From NCBI RefSeq assembly GCF_000143825.1, contig NZ_CM000961.1, positions 1,323,448-1,387,447 on the forward strand: DNA of 64,000 nucleotides. The letters run 5' to 3'. Position 1 is the stretch's first letter; each line of letters starts with the position of its first letter. Of this stretch, positions 29,601 to 37,859 are shown in pieces. Source of the stretch: Corynebacterium genitalium ATCC 33030 (GTDB lineage: Bacteria; Actinomycetota; Actinomycetes; Mycobacteriales; Mycobacteriaceae). The position numbers and the translations under genes were made by a program. A model generated the notes under the pieces. It was not told the DNA's origin and searched no databases. It saw only the letters and a program-made list of their open reading frames with translations.

Positions 29601-30422
29601 ATGGGTAGGTCTCCGTCTTTGTTCGTGGTCAACCTCCCGGACGACGCGCGGGCCCACAAGGATCTCCAGTGGGCGCGCAAGCATTCGGTGCTCGGCTTCG
29701 CCAGCCGTTTTCGGGACCAGCCTGAGGTGGGCGACATCCTCATGCTGTGTGCCGGTGTGAAGGGAGGTAAACGCAAGGCCGTCGAGCACGTTCTTGTCGC
29801 CTCCGTTTTGAGCGCGCCTTTCCACCCCGACAAGGAGATCCCGCCGGTCAATTTGTCGTGGCCGTCTGAGGTGGAAGAACGCAAGCGGAAGTACATCCGC
29901 CGGGTGCCGGTGTCGTTTTTCGCGGAGCAGCGCGACAATGACGCGACTAAGCTCGCCCCGCTTTTTGACGCTCTCCGCCGCTCCGGCAAAAACGCCACCC
30001 CTCGCAAGGTCGAGGCCTCCCGGAAGGATCTCGACACCGTCGCCAGAAACTTCTGGTTCGGAAGTTGGGCGGAGTTGGAGCGCGCGAAATCATTCCCGTT
30101 CCGCGCGATCGATACGCTGGTGACCCGCGCCGAGGATGAAGCGCGGGCCCACTACGAGTCGCAGGGATGGAATGTCATTCACGTCGGCCACCCGCATAAC
30201 TTTCTGTGCCGGAAGGACGGGGAGGAAAAGCGTGTCATGGTCAAAGCGTCCGACACTCAAGCGATCCACTTGGTACCGTCTGAACTGGCCAGCGCACGCG
30301 AGCAGACCACCGACCTCGTTGTTGTCAGCCCCGATGACAACATGCGCATCCTGCCGGACTGGCACCCGCTGGATGCAGACCTCACCACTTCCGAATTCGA
30401 GTACCACCTGCCTGAAGGATGA
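29601..30422 (+). CDS. DUF3883-like protein with degenerate nuclease motif
   Basis: About 273 residues. The C-terminal third (residues 178-245: EDEARAHYESQGWNVIHVG... LVPSELASAREQTTDLVVV) resembles DUF3883, a PD-(D/E)XK-like nuclease fold. Where active members carry D and E-x-K, this protein has N200 (HNFLC) and M213 (RVMVK), so it is probably not a nuclease. The N-terminal part (FVVNLPDD... GDILMLCAGVKGG... EHVLVASVLSAPF) looks like a PUA/EVE-type small domain, a weak call. Start uncertain: GTG 29553 right after ileS, or ATG 29601. It ends in an ATGA overlap with dinB, so the two are probably co-translated. Function unknown. Confidence 0.6.
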   Translation: MGRSPSLFVVNLPDDARAHKDLQWARKHSVLGFASRFRDQPEVGDILMLCAGVKGGKRKAVEHVLVASVLSAPFHPDKEIPPVNLSWPSEVEERKRKYIRRVPVSFFAEQRDNDATKLAPLFDALRRSGKNATPRKVEASRKDLDTVARNFWFGSWAELERAKSFPFRAIDTLVTRAEDEARAHYESQGWNVIHVGHPHNFLCRKDGEEKRVMVKASDTQAIHLVPSELASAREQTTDLVVVSPDDNMRILPDWHPLDADLTTSEFEYHLPEG

Positions 30423-31810
30423 CAGAACACTCCCGCTGGGTCCTCCACATCGACATGGACGCCTTCTACGCGTCGTGCGAGCAGCTGACCCGTCCCACGC
30501 TCAAGGGCCGGCCCGTCCTTGTCGCCGGTGTCACGGGCAGGGGAGTGGTTGCCGGAGCGAGCTACGAGGCCCGCAAGTTCGGGGCGCGTTCCGCCATGCC
30601 CACCTACCGCGCCACCCGGCTCGTCGGCCCGCAGGCAGTTCTGGTCACACCACGAAGGAAGGTGTACACGACCGCCTCACGGCGCGTGTTCGAGATCATC
30701 GCCCGCCACGTCGACGTCGTGGAGCAGCTGTCCATCGACGAGGCATTCATGGAGCCGCACGAGCTCCAAGGCGCCACGCCTGATGAGGTCCGCGACTGGG
30801 CGAACACCCTGCGCGACCAGATCCGCGAGGAGACTGGTTTGCCCAGCTCGATCGGTGCCGGCAGCGGCAAGCAGTACGCCAAAATCGGCTCGGGCCTGGC
30901 CAAACCCGACGGCACGTACATCATTCCGAAAGCCCAGCAAACGGATATCCTCCACCCTTTGCCCGTCAAGGAGCTGTGGGGTGTAGGGCCGGTGACAGGG
31001 GCGAAGCTCACTGGCGCTGGCATCGAGACCATCGGAGACTTCGCGGCCATGACGGAAAGGGAGGTGGATATTGCTCTGGGGGGAGTCGTCGGCAAGCAAT
31101 TGTGGATGTTGGCGCGCGGCATCGACGACCGCGACGTCAAACCGCGCGCCGAGTCGAAGCAGATCTCCGCGGAGCACACGTATCCGCAGGATCTGACCAC
31201 CACAGCAGAAGTTGAGGCCGCCATCAGGCGCGCGGCATCCGACGCGCACCGCCGTTTGCTTATCGACGGCCGCGGCGCCCGCACCGCCACCGTCAAACTC
31301 AAAATGGCCGACTTTCATATTGAGTCCCGCTCAACAACGCTGCCGTACGCGACGGACGACCTGGAAACCTTGGTTGCGGCGGCCTTTCGTATCGCCCGCT
31401 ACCCGGACGAGCTCGGACCGATCCGGCTGGTAGGCGTGGGTTTTTCTGGCCTGGAGGACGTCATGCAGGACACGTTGTTCCCGGAGTTGGACCAGGCGAT
31501 CATCCCGCACCGGGTGATCCCGGAAGAAACGGGAGTGAGTGACCTTGCCGACGCACCCTTGCCCGCATTTGAGGAGGCGGCGAAAACCGGTTGGGCGGCC
31601 ACCCAGGATGTGTTCCACCCCGAGTACGGCCACGGCTGGATCCAAGGGGCAGGCCACGGGTTTGTCACCGTCCGGTTTGAAACCCGCGCCACGGGCCCGG
31701 GGAAGGTGAAGAACTTCCGTGCGGACGACCCGGATCTTGTTCCTGCTGACCCGGTCAATTCTCTCGCGTGGGAGGAGTGGCTGGAGCTGCAGGAGCAACA
31801 GGGAGAATAA
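30419..31810 (+). CDS. dinB: DNA polymerase IV (Y-family)
   Basis: Translesion polymerase of 463 residues. The palm shows HIDMDAFYASCEQ with the metal aspartates at 12 and 14, SYEARKFGARSAMPTYRA for the fingers, and SIDEAFME with the third acidic pair; helix-hairpin-helix and little-finger domains follow. The C-terminal part beyond the little finger (about residue 345 on) is an extension containing VFHPEYGHGWIQGAGHGFVTVRFETRATGPGKV, seen in actinobacterial DinB. Its end overlaps the convergent histidine kinase gene by 56 bases. A decayed copy of its 3' end lies at 35325-35485. Confidence 0.95.
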   Translation: MTEHSRWVLHIDMDAFYASCEQLTRPTLKGRPVLVAGVTGRGVVAGASYEARKFGARSAMPTYRATRLVGPQAVLVTPRRKVYTTASRRVFEIIARHVDVVEQLSIDEAFMEPHELQGATPDEVRDWANTLRDQIREETGLPSSIGAGSGKQYAKIGSGLAKPDGTYIIPKAQQTDILHPLPVKELWGVGPVTGAKLTGAGIETIGDFAAMTEREVDIALGGVVGKQLWMLARGIDDRDVKPRAESKQISAEHTYPQDLTTTAEVEAAIRRAASDAHRRLLIDGRGARTATVKLKMADFHIESRSTTLPYATDDLETLVAAAFRIARYPDELGPIRLVGVGFSGLEDVMQDTLFPELDQAIIPHRVIPEETGVSDLADAPLPAFEEAAKTGWAATQDVFHPEYGHGWIQGAGHGFVTVRFETRATGPGKVKNFRADDPDLVPADPVNSLAWEEWLELQEQQGE

Positions 31811-32825
31811 GACCGGCGGTCAGCCCGCCTTCTGCCCGGGCGTGGAGTTCGAGGCGGCCGCCGTGGGACCGGGCGATTGCATCGGTGAGCGCAAGGCCGA
31901 GTCCGTGGCCGTCGCCGACGCGGTTGGTGCCGCGGGTGAACGGTTCAGTGAACGTCGCGACGGCATCAGGGTCGAGCACAGCGCCGTCGTTCGTCACCAC
32001 CACGCGGGCTTCATGGCCGTCGCTGGTCAAGCTCAGCCGCATGTTCTCACCGTGAGTCTGCGCGTTGCGCACCAGGTTCGACACAGCGTGGCGCAGCAGG
32101 ACGGCGTCGCCCATGACGGCCACGTGGTCGTCGCCCCCGCAGATCTCACCGAGGTCGACGGGGGCGAGTTCGGGGTTCTCCGCTCGTGCGAGGTCGAGAA
32201 GCGCACTGACCATCGCGGCGTTGTCGGCGTTGACGGAACGGATCTGGGTCAGGGCTGTGCGCAGATGCTCGGCATCCTCAGGGGTAGCCAGCGCGACGTC
32301 TGCGACAGTCTGGATGGTGGCAATCGGCGTTTTCAGCTCGTGGGAGGCGTTCGCCGCGAACCGCTTCTGGGCGGTGATCGAGTCCTCGAGCGAATCAAGC
32401 ATCGTGTCGAGGGCGGAGGCGAGGTCGCCGACTTCGTCGTCGGCGCCGTCATACCCGGTGCGCTGCTCCAGATCGCCCGCGGTGACCTGGCGTGCGGTGT
32501 GCGCCAGGCCGGATAGCGGAGTGATCACCCAACCGGCCACGAACCAGCCGATCAGGCCGGACAAGGCCGTGAGCAGCAGAAGGCCCACAACGGAGACAAT
32601 GAGCACGACCCGCAACACTTCGTCGGCGACGGGCACCGCCCCGTCGATGACGGCACCCGCAGCACCTTCTGCACCCCCTGCATCCCCTGCATCCCCGCCG
32701 GGGAATTCAGCCCGGAACGGCACCGGGGTGAGCTTCAAGTAGGCGTACACCAGGGCGGTCAATGCCGCACCGGCGAGAAACGTGGTGAGCACGAACATGG
32801 CTGCGATGCGGGCTCTCAAGGACAT
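31755..32825 (-). CDS. Two-component sensor histidine kinase
   Basis: 356-residue membrane kinase. Two membrane helices (about 9-30 and 70-100) enclose a short external loop with G/A/D repeats (GGDAGDAGGAEGAAGA), too small for a folded sensor domain. A HAMP segment follows, then the H-box ASHELKTPIATIQ with H162, N-box LVRNAQTHGENM and G-box DGHGLGLALTDAIARSHGG. It is translated just after the response regulator with a 10-base overlap. A signal perceived within the membrane or through a partner is likely. The neighbouring membrane protein and protease genes are candidate targets. Confidence 0.9.
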   Translation of the reverse strand: MSLRARIAAMFVLTTFLAGAALTALVYAYLKLTPVPFRAEFPGGDAGDAGGAEGAAGAVIDGAVPVADEVLRVVLIVSVVGLLLLTALSGLIGWFVAGWVITPLSGLAHTARQVTAGDLEQRTGYDGADDEVGDLASALDTMLDSLEDSITAQKRFAANASHELKTPIATIQTVADVALATPEDAEHLRTALTQIRSVNADNAAMVSALLDLARAENPELAPVDLGEICGGDDHVAVMGDAVLLRHAVSNLVRNAQTHGENMRLSLTSDGHEARVVVTNDGAVLDPDAVATFTEPFTRGTNRVGDGHGLGLALTDAIARSHGGRLELHARAEGGLTAGLILPVAPAAPATPPTREN

Positions 32826-33487
32826 GCGTAATACCCCTCACCGGGCTTGGTGCGGATGATCTGCGGTTCCCCGAGCTTCTTGCGCAAGTAGGAAATGGTC
32901 ACACGCGGGGAGTTGGTGAAGGGGTCGGCGTTTTCGTCCCAGGCGCGCTCAAGCAGCTCCTCGGCGGAGATCACGGCGCCGTCTTCTTCCATGAGCACTT
33001 CCAGTACCGCGAACTCTTTCGGCGATAGCGCGATTTCTTCCTCACCGCGCATGACGCGCCGGCGTGCCGTGTCCAGCCGCACATCGCCGCAGACCAGCAC
33101 CGTACTGCGCGCCGGGGACGAGCGCCGGCCCAGAGCACGCACCCGAGCAATGAGCTCGGGGACGTCGAACGGTTTGGGCAGATAGTCGTCGGCCCCCGCA
33201 CCGAAGCCGCTCAACCGGTCGTCCAAGGTGCCCGCGGCGGTGAGCATGATCACCCGCAGGTGCGGGTAGTCGGCCACAATGCGGGCGCAGATGTCGTCGC
33301 CGTGCACGCCGGGTACGTCGCGGTCGAGGACGACCACATCCACATCCGGGGCGTGGGCGTGGAGGTACAGCAGGGCCGAGGTGCCGTCGTAAAGCGCATG
33401 TGCCTTCATGCCCTCCCTGTTCAACGCGACCTGGAGGGCGTCGGCGAGGTAGACCTCGTCGTCGACAATGAGCACGCTCAGATTCAT
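32816..33487 (-). CDS. OmpR-family response regulator
   Basis: 223-residue regulator. The receiver domain has D9-D10, phosphoacceptor D55 in VVVLDRDVPG and K105 in LPKPFDVPE. The C-terminal winged helix contains RVMRGEEEIALSPKEFAVLEVLMEEDGAVISAEELLERAW and SYLRKKLGEPQIIRTKPGEGYYACP, typical of the OmpR/PhoB class. The ATG at 33487 begins at the receiver domain; the open frame upstream is non-coding. It precedes and overlaps the kinase gene and is divergent from the acyltransferase-like gene across 51 bases, so it may control that promoter. Confidence 0.93.
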   Translation of the reverse strand: MNLSVLIVDDEVYLADALQVALNREGMKAHALYDGTSALLYLHAHAPDVDVVVLDRDVPGVHGDDICARIVADYPHLRVIMLTAAGTLDDRLSGFGAGADDYLPKPFDVPELIARVRALGRRSSPARSTVLVCGDVRLDTARRRVMRGEEEIALSPKEFAVLEVLMEEDGAVISAEELLERAWDENADPFTNSPRVTISYLRKKLGEPQIIRTKPGEGYYACP

Positions 33488-33525
33488 GGTTGCCGATCTT
33501 AACGCTCTCGCAACATCGGCCGTTT

Positions 33526-33531
33526 TACCCT
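33526..33531 (+). promoter_or_regulatory. Candidate -10 box for the acyltransferase-like gene (leaderless)
   Basis: TACCCT ends 7 bases before the ATG at 33539 and no ribosome site lies between. The 51-base space between this gene and the response regulator gene must hold both promoters. Confidence 0.35.
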
Positions 33532-33538
33532 GTGGACC

Positions 33539-34468
33539 ATGCCGAAACGGATAGTGGGACTCGACGCCGCACGTGCCGTGGCGATCATCGCGATGATGGC
33601 CGCGCACCTGACGCTGGCGGGCACGCAAACGCTCGGGATCGTGGGCCAGCTGCTCTACGGTTTTCCCTCAGCGCTGTTCGCGGTGCTCGCCGGAATGTCG
33701 ATGACGCTCATGCAGCCGGACCCGCTGAAGTTCACCGTGCGCGGTCTGGTGCTTATCGCGCTGCACTTCGTGCTGCAGCTGTTTTCGGGCGACATCTATG
33801 TGGTCCTGCTCAATTTCGGTATCTGCATGATCGTGCTGGGGTGGGTGACTGCGTGGCCGTCGCGCAATCTCGCGGTGCTGCTTGTCGCACTCACCGCGGC
33901 GTCCGCGCTCATCCACCAGTTCGTGGTTCCGCCCGTGGACATCCTCGGTTACCCGTACCCGCTGGCGGTGTGGGCCACGCTCATGGTGGCGGGCATGCTC
34001 ATGCGCCGGCACCTGCACAGTGTGCGGCATTACGTGCTCGGCCTGGTGGTCGGCAGTGCGCTTGTCGCAGGCAACATCGTCGCACGGTACTACTTCGTCC
34101 CGGGCGAAGCCCTCCAGTGGCTCGAACCCCTCGGCCACACCGGCGGAGTGCTGAACATCATCGGCTCCATCGGAATGGCTGCGGCAGTCTACAGCCTCTG
34201 CTGCCTGCTCAACCCCCGCTTCCTGCAGCCGCTGGGGTCGATGCCGCTGACTATCTACAGCCTGCACATCCTCACCGCACAGTGGATGCAGTGGATGGGG
34301 TTCACGGGCGGTTTCCTAATCAGCGTCATCACCGCGTTAGCGTTCGCGTTCGCCTGGAAGCACTTCTTTAACCGTGGCCCGCTGGAAGAAGCCGTCAAGC
34401 GCATCACCGACCTCACCCCGCATACCCCTTTGACCACGTCCCACCAACCTGAACAGGAGAAGAAATGA
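33539..34468 (+). CDS. Polytopic membrane protein, acyltransferase-like (DUF418/HGSNAT-like)
   Basis: 309-residue protein with about nine or ten membrane segments. It opens with RIVGLDAARAVAIIAMMAAH, a start shared by acyltransferase-3, DUF418 and heparan-alpha-glucosaminide acetyltransferase-like proteins, in which the early His can take part in acyl transfer. NPRFLQPLGSMPLTIYSLHIL near residue 224 matches the DUF418-type C-terminal motif. The substrate is unknown; modification of an envelope glycan or lipid is a reasonable guess. It overlaps the protease gene by 4 bases (ATGA). A decayed paralogue lies downstream at 35499-36290. Confidence 0.75.
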   Translation: MPKRIVGLDAARAVAIIAMMAAHLTLAGTQTLGIVGQLLYGFPSALFAVLAGMSMTLMQPDPLKFTVRGLVLIALHFVLQLFSGDIYVVLLNFGICMIVLGWVTAWPSRNLAVLLVALTAASALIHQFVVPPVDILGYPYPLAVWATLMVAGMLMRRHLHSVRHYVLGLVVGSALVAGNIVARYYFVPGEALQWLEPLGHTGGVLNIIGSIGMAAAVYSLCCLLNPRFLQPLGSMPLTIYSLHILTAQWMQWMGFTGGFLISVITALAFAFAWKHFFNRGPLEEAVKRITDLTPHTPLTTSHQPEQEKK

Positions 34469-35307
34469 AGAAGATTCTGCCGGCCATCATCACCGCAGCA
34501 CTGCTCAACCCGTCGGCCGCGTTGGCGATGGAAAGCACCGACTTCGCCGGCGACACCCCCGAAGCCGACACCGTCGTGTCCCTGCGCATGCAGGACGACG
34601 AACCGGAAGACGGCACCTGCACCGGCACCGCGATCGCCCCGCATTGGGTGCTCACAGCGCGCCATTGCATGGAGATGTTCGACACACCCGGCGGCAGCGT
34701 GCGCACCCTCCAGGGCGACCAGCAGCGCACCTACGCCGTGGACCGGTGGGAAAAAGCGCCCATCGGCGACATCGGGCTCATCCACACCGTGGAGGACATG
34801 CAGCTGCGCACCTACGCCACGCTGCCCGACGTTGAGCTGGCCAACGGGGAGGTCACCGTCTATGGCTGGTCTTCCGACGGCTCCGGCGGATCCGAGAAAC
34901 TGCCGGTAGCCACAGGCACCTCGGAGGTCAGCGACGAAGCGCCCGCGCTTTTCGACGCCCCCTCAGCCGCCGTGGTCACCCTCGCCAACGGCGCGCGCAT
35001 CCAGCCGGGCGACTCCGGCGGCCCGATCTTCCAGGACGGGCGCATCGCCGCCGTCATGTCCGCCGGCCTGTTCACCAACCCCGACAACCCCTCCGAAGAG
35101 GAGCTGCTGAGCAACCCCAAAGTCGCCGTGGCACCCGTGGCCAGCCAGGTGGAGTGGATCAAGAGCGTGATCTCCGCCCCCGAGCCCAGCCCGGAGGAGC
35201 GTATGCCGGAAGAAGAGAGAAGCAAGTTCCCCCTCGGCGTGGTCATCGCCTTCGGCGTCTTCGTCGCCGCCCTGGCGGCCTTCGGGATTAGCCGAACACG
35301 GTCCTAG
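34465..35307 (+). CDS. Secreted, membrane-anchored trypsin-like serine protease
   Basis: 280-residue protease with a signal peptide (MKKILPAIITAALLNPSAALA, 1-21) and a full triad: H67 in LTARHC, D102 in IGDIGLI and S184 in PGDSGGP. A C-terminal hydrophobic segment (LGVVIAFGVFVAALAAFGI, about 254-272) with a basic tail anchors it to the membrane, facing outward. Two cysteines near H67 probably form the usual disulfide. It is co-translated with the acyltransferase-like gene and next to a divergent two-component system, which suggests a linked envelope function. Substrate unknown. Confidence 0.88.
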   Translation: MKKILPAIITAALLNPSAALAMESTDFAGDTPEADTVVSLRMQDDEPEDGTCTGTAIAPHWVLTARHCMEMFDTPGGSVRTLQGDQQRTYAVDRWEKAPIGDIGLIHTVEDMQLRTYATLPDVELANGEVTVYGWSSDGSGGSEKLPVATGTSEVSDEAPALFDAPSAAVVTLANGARIQPGDSGGPIFQDGRIAAVMSAGLFTNPDNPSEEELLSNPKVAVAPVASQVEWIKSVISAPEPSPEERMPEEERSKFPLGVVIAFGVFVAALAAFGISRTRS

Positions 35308-35324
35308 GGTCGAGCGGGCCAAGG

Positions 35325-35485
35325 GTTTGTCACCGTGCGGTTTGAAACCCGCTGTCAGCGCTCTTTGAAAAGTAGCCCAAAACGCTCCTCGAAAAGTAGC
35401 CCATCCGAAAAAGATTGGATGGGTGATTTCATTGGAGAATGGGCGCACATCCGGTCAACTCGTTAGCGTGGGAGGATTGATTGGA
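35325..35485 (+). pseudogene. Decayed copy of the dinB 3' end, split by an IS remnant
   Basis: Bases 35325-35352 (GGTTTGTCACCGTGCGGTTT and on to GAAACCCGC) match dinB around 31660-31690, and 35451-35485 (CCGGTCAACTCGTTAGCGTG and on) match dinB around 31754-31787. Between them about 60 bases of dinB are missing and 98 foreign bases are present. Stops and substitutions rule out function. Together with the next feature it is a second, dead copy of the dinB-to-acyltransferase segment. Confidence 0.8.
35353..35450 (+). mobile_element. Terminal remnant of an IS21-type insertion sequence
   Basis: The segment starts with TGT and carries GAAAAGTAGCCCA twice (35367-35379 and 35391-35403), 24 bases apart. 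Repeated GAAAAGTGG/AGCC-type motifs behind a TGT end are characteristic of IS21-family termini. An ATG at 35419 follows (MGDFIGEWAHIR), plausibly the first codons of an istA transposase gene, before the frame runs into dinB-derived sequence and stops at 35466. The rest of the element is gone. Confidence 0.55.
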
Positions 35486-35498
35486 GGCGCGCTGAGAA

Positions 35499-36290
35499 CC
35501 ATCGCGAAACGGCTAGAGGGACTTCACTCCGCGCACTTGGCGCTGACGCTCAGGATCGTGGGCTAATTGCTCTAAGGTTCTCCCCAGTGCTGTTTGTGGT
35601 GCTGGCCGGAATCAGATGACGCTCATGACGGCTGACCCGCTGAAGTTCACCGTGTGCGGGCTGGTCTCATTGCTCTGTACCTAGTGCTGCTGCAGTTTTC
35701 GTGCGATATTTCCCTTTTCCTGCTTCACTTCCAGCTCTGCATGATCGCCTTGGGGCGGGTAACAACACGGTCATCGCGCGATTTCACCGTGTTGCTTGTC
35801 GTTCATCGCGGTGTCCGCGCTTATCTGACGGTTCGTGCTCGCGCCCGTGGACATCCACGGTCACCCGTACCTGCGGCGGTGTTGGCTCTGCGCATGGTGG
35901 CGGGCATGCGTACTCGCTGGCACCTACCCCCCTTGCTCCAATGCGTGCTCGGTAGGGTGTTCGGCGGTGCGCTCGTGGGGGCAACATCCTCGCGTGATCC
36001 TAGCTCGATCTGAGTGGACCCTTCCATCGGCTCGAACCCCTCGGTCACACTGGTGGCGTACTGGACATTGGACCATTGCACTTGGACGCGGCGGCTTACA
36101 GTCTCTCCTTCCCTCTAACCCCCGTTTCCTGCAGCCGCTCGGGTCCATGCCACTAACGGTTTACCACCTGCACATCCTCACCGCGCAGTGGATGGGGTTT
36201 CCAGCTGGCTTCTTGGTCAGCGACATCGCCGTCTTCGCGTTCGCGAGGAAGCGACTCTTCGAGCGCGGCCCGCTGGGGGACACCATAAAA
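35499..36290 (+). pseudogene. Decayed paralogue of the acyltransferase-like membrane gene
   Basis: Nucleotide similarity to 33539-34460 runs end to end: GACGCTCAGGATCGTGGGCT near 35545, GACCCGCTGAAGTTCACCGT near 35635, and a late block translating as NPRFLQPLGSMPLTVYHLHI (from about 36118) that matches NPRFLQPLGSMPLTIYSLHI of the intact gene. Deletions (including about 45 bases near the start), frameshifts and stops are scattered through it. It lies only about 14 bases after the dead dinB piece; the two-component genes that separate the intact pair are absent. Confidence 0.85.
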
Positions 36291-36651
36291 CCCAACTTGA
36301 GCGATAGAGCCTGGCCGGTTTTTGAGGCAGGATAGGGATGAGAGATACTACGACTTTCTCAGATGGCCGTACTACCAACGTTGTACGTTCGCCGGGCCGT
36401 TGACCGAGACCAGTAGTCCAAATGGTGAGCGAGACTAAACACGCTCGCATCCTCTAGGCGAGCCAAGCGGGGCGGACTGGTGGCGTGATTTCTTCCTTGG
36501 AACCAATTCCCTAAAACCTTACAAGTGTAAAGAGACACCTGCGATTTTTCTAGCCGTAAACACTGTCTTTGGTTTCACGGTGGTTGCTTGGGGCGGGCGT
36601 TCGAACCTAGTTGAGCTAGGGGCCAAGGAAGCGAGCAGGGTTAACGCCCGA
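36291..36651. other. Gap with no gene; structured 3' region
   Basis: No coding region is supported. TTACA-AG-TGTAA lies at 36519-36530. Close to the end of the minus-strand 71-residue gene, GGGCGTT (36595-36601) pairs with AACGCCC (36643-36649) around an inner CCTAG/CTAGG hairpin (36606-36620). No T-run follows on either strand, so it is not a clear terminator. The base composition is AT-richer than the window average. Confidence 0.4.
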
Positions 36652-36867
36652 TCATCTTTCCGCGTTTTTCTTCATCGCCAACTTGAGCACCAGCGATAAC
36701 GCCCAGATTAGGCCGGCGTAGGCGCTAATTTGGGCGGCTAATCGCAGGTTGTCGGACAATATCCCTATCAGAAGAGCCAAGGCGATGAGCGAGAATCCAA
36801 TGGCTAAACGTTCTATAACGATTGCTTTCATCGGTTTATCACGCTTCATCGATCTGCCATCTTTCAT
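36652..36867 (-). CDS. Small two-helix membrane protein, unknown
   Basis: 71 residues: a basic N-terminus (MKDGRSMKRDKPMK), two hydrophobic segments (AIGFSLIALALLIGILS and ISAYAGLIWALSLVLKLAM) and a basic tail KKNAER. The start overlaps the stop of the upstream secreted-protein gene by an ATGA, so the two are made together. Later ATG codons at residues 7 and 13 are possible starts. No family recognised. The pairing of a secreted protein with a tiny membrane partner suggests a dedicated partner or protective protein, which is inference only. Confidence 0.6.
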   Translation of the reverse strand: MKDGRSMKRDKPMKAIVIERLAIGFSLIALALLIGILSDNLRLAAQISAYAGLIWALSLVLKLAMKKNAER

Positions 36868-37835
36868 CGGTAGGCTGACGGTTGACTGCAGTTCTTCTTG
36901 TCCACTTTAACCCACCTGCGCTGTGGAGAATTTACCAGCGGGATTTGGTAGCAGCTGCGAAAGTCGAACCGAGAAGGTGCGGTTATGATGCGTTTGAAGT
37001 GCCCGAACGTCATTCCAGGGACCGCGTAGCAAAGCGCTTTGGCGGCTCTCCCGTATATGCCAGGAATCTTGTCATCGACAGTGCATAGTGCGATCTGGGC
37101 CCCGAACCCTAGAGTTGCTAGCATTCTCCCCGCTCCTTCGGCCTCATATCCCCAAAGGTTAAGGTAAATATTCCGACCAAAAGTTAACTTGGGATCTGCC
37201 ACCACTTCGGAAGCTCCGTTTTCCGTGATCTGTAGAAGATTGTCCCCTTCGATACGGTAGCTAGTATCTTGCAAATCCCCGTCGACTGAAACGGCGGTAG
37301 GCGGCTCAATGAACGACTGAACCCTCATCGTTCCTTCGTATGGATCTGTGTAGACCAAATCGATAGCACCGTCTTCTCCCTGACCAAGGCTGACGTTCTC
37401 TGGCAAATCGAAATTCCATTCAGCTTTGTGCTCACCAGGCTGGAGGATCTGATAACCGGCGACGTATTCGTCTGATTGCTCCAAAACAACCTGGCCATTC
37501 GATGAGTATTGGGAGTTAACCTGTTCCAGGTGCACCCCCTCAGGGTTGGATACCCGAATTTCGCCGAAGCTTGTTTCAGCAATCAGAGTGTCGTCCGCAA
37601 TCGCGAGATTTGTGATCACTCCGTTTTCTAGCCCCGCTGTTGCTGACGGGTCCGCGGCGGTATCGTTGGCATCTTTGACTTTGAGCACGCTCTCGTGGGC
37701 TTCTGACATGTATGGGTGCTGCGCTTCAACCTCCGGTGTTGGTGTGCTGGCTGAAACGATTGGAACGAGCACCGTGGTAAAGGTCAAGCCTATTGCCAAC
37801 ACTGTGGCAGATGTGCGATACGGAAACATAACCAT
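36864..37835 (-). CDS. Secreted protein of unknown function with a Cys-containing C-terminal domain
   Basis: 323 residues with a signal peptide (VLAIGLTFTTVLVPIVSAS, cleavage near residue 29). The middle is rich in acidic and beta-type sequence. The last 100 residues (from LTFGRNIYLNLWGYEAEGAGRM) hold four cysteines (ALC, ALC, RSC, KNC in context), enough for two disulfides, and end very basic. The ATG at 37835 has GAAAGGGA 6 bases in front on its strand; a longer frame to 37880 would cross an inverted repeat. The gene is AT-richer than its neighbours and lies next to decayed DNA, so it may be a late arrival. Not recognised. Confidence 0.65.
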   Translation of the reverse strand: MVMFPYRTSATVLAIGLTFTTVLVPIVSASTPTPEVEAQHPYMSEAHESVLKVKDANDTAADPSATAGLENGVITNLAIADDTLIAETSFGEIRVSNPEGVHLEQVNSQYSSNGQVVLEQSDEYVAGYQILQPGEHKAEWNFDLPENVSLGQGEDGAIDLVYTDPYEGTMRVQSFIEPPTAVSVDGDLQDTSYRIEGDNLLQITENGASEVVADPKLTFGRNIYLNLWGYEAEGAGRMLATLGFGAQIALCTVDDKIPGIYGRAAKALCYAVPGMTFGHFKRIITAPSRFDFRSCYQIPLVNSPQRRWVKVDKKNCSQPSAYR

Positions 37836-37859
37836 CACTGGTCCCTTTCTGGCCTCTAC

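Noticed and set aside
29553..35307. DUF3883-like gene, dinB, two-component genes and protease considered together as a new defence island
   Set aside because: The nuclease residues are missing, dinB and the two-component system are ordinary genes, and no recognised defence gene is near. Only the separate oddities are reported.
35590..36335. Short open frames (about 70-170 codons) considered as new small genes
   Set aside because: They are pieces of the decayed acyltransferase paralogue in shifted frames, not intact genes.
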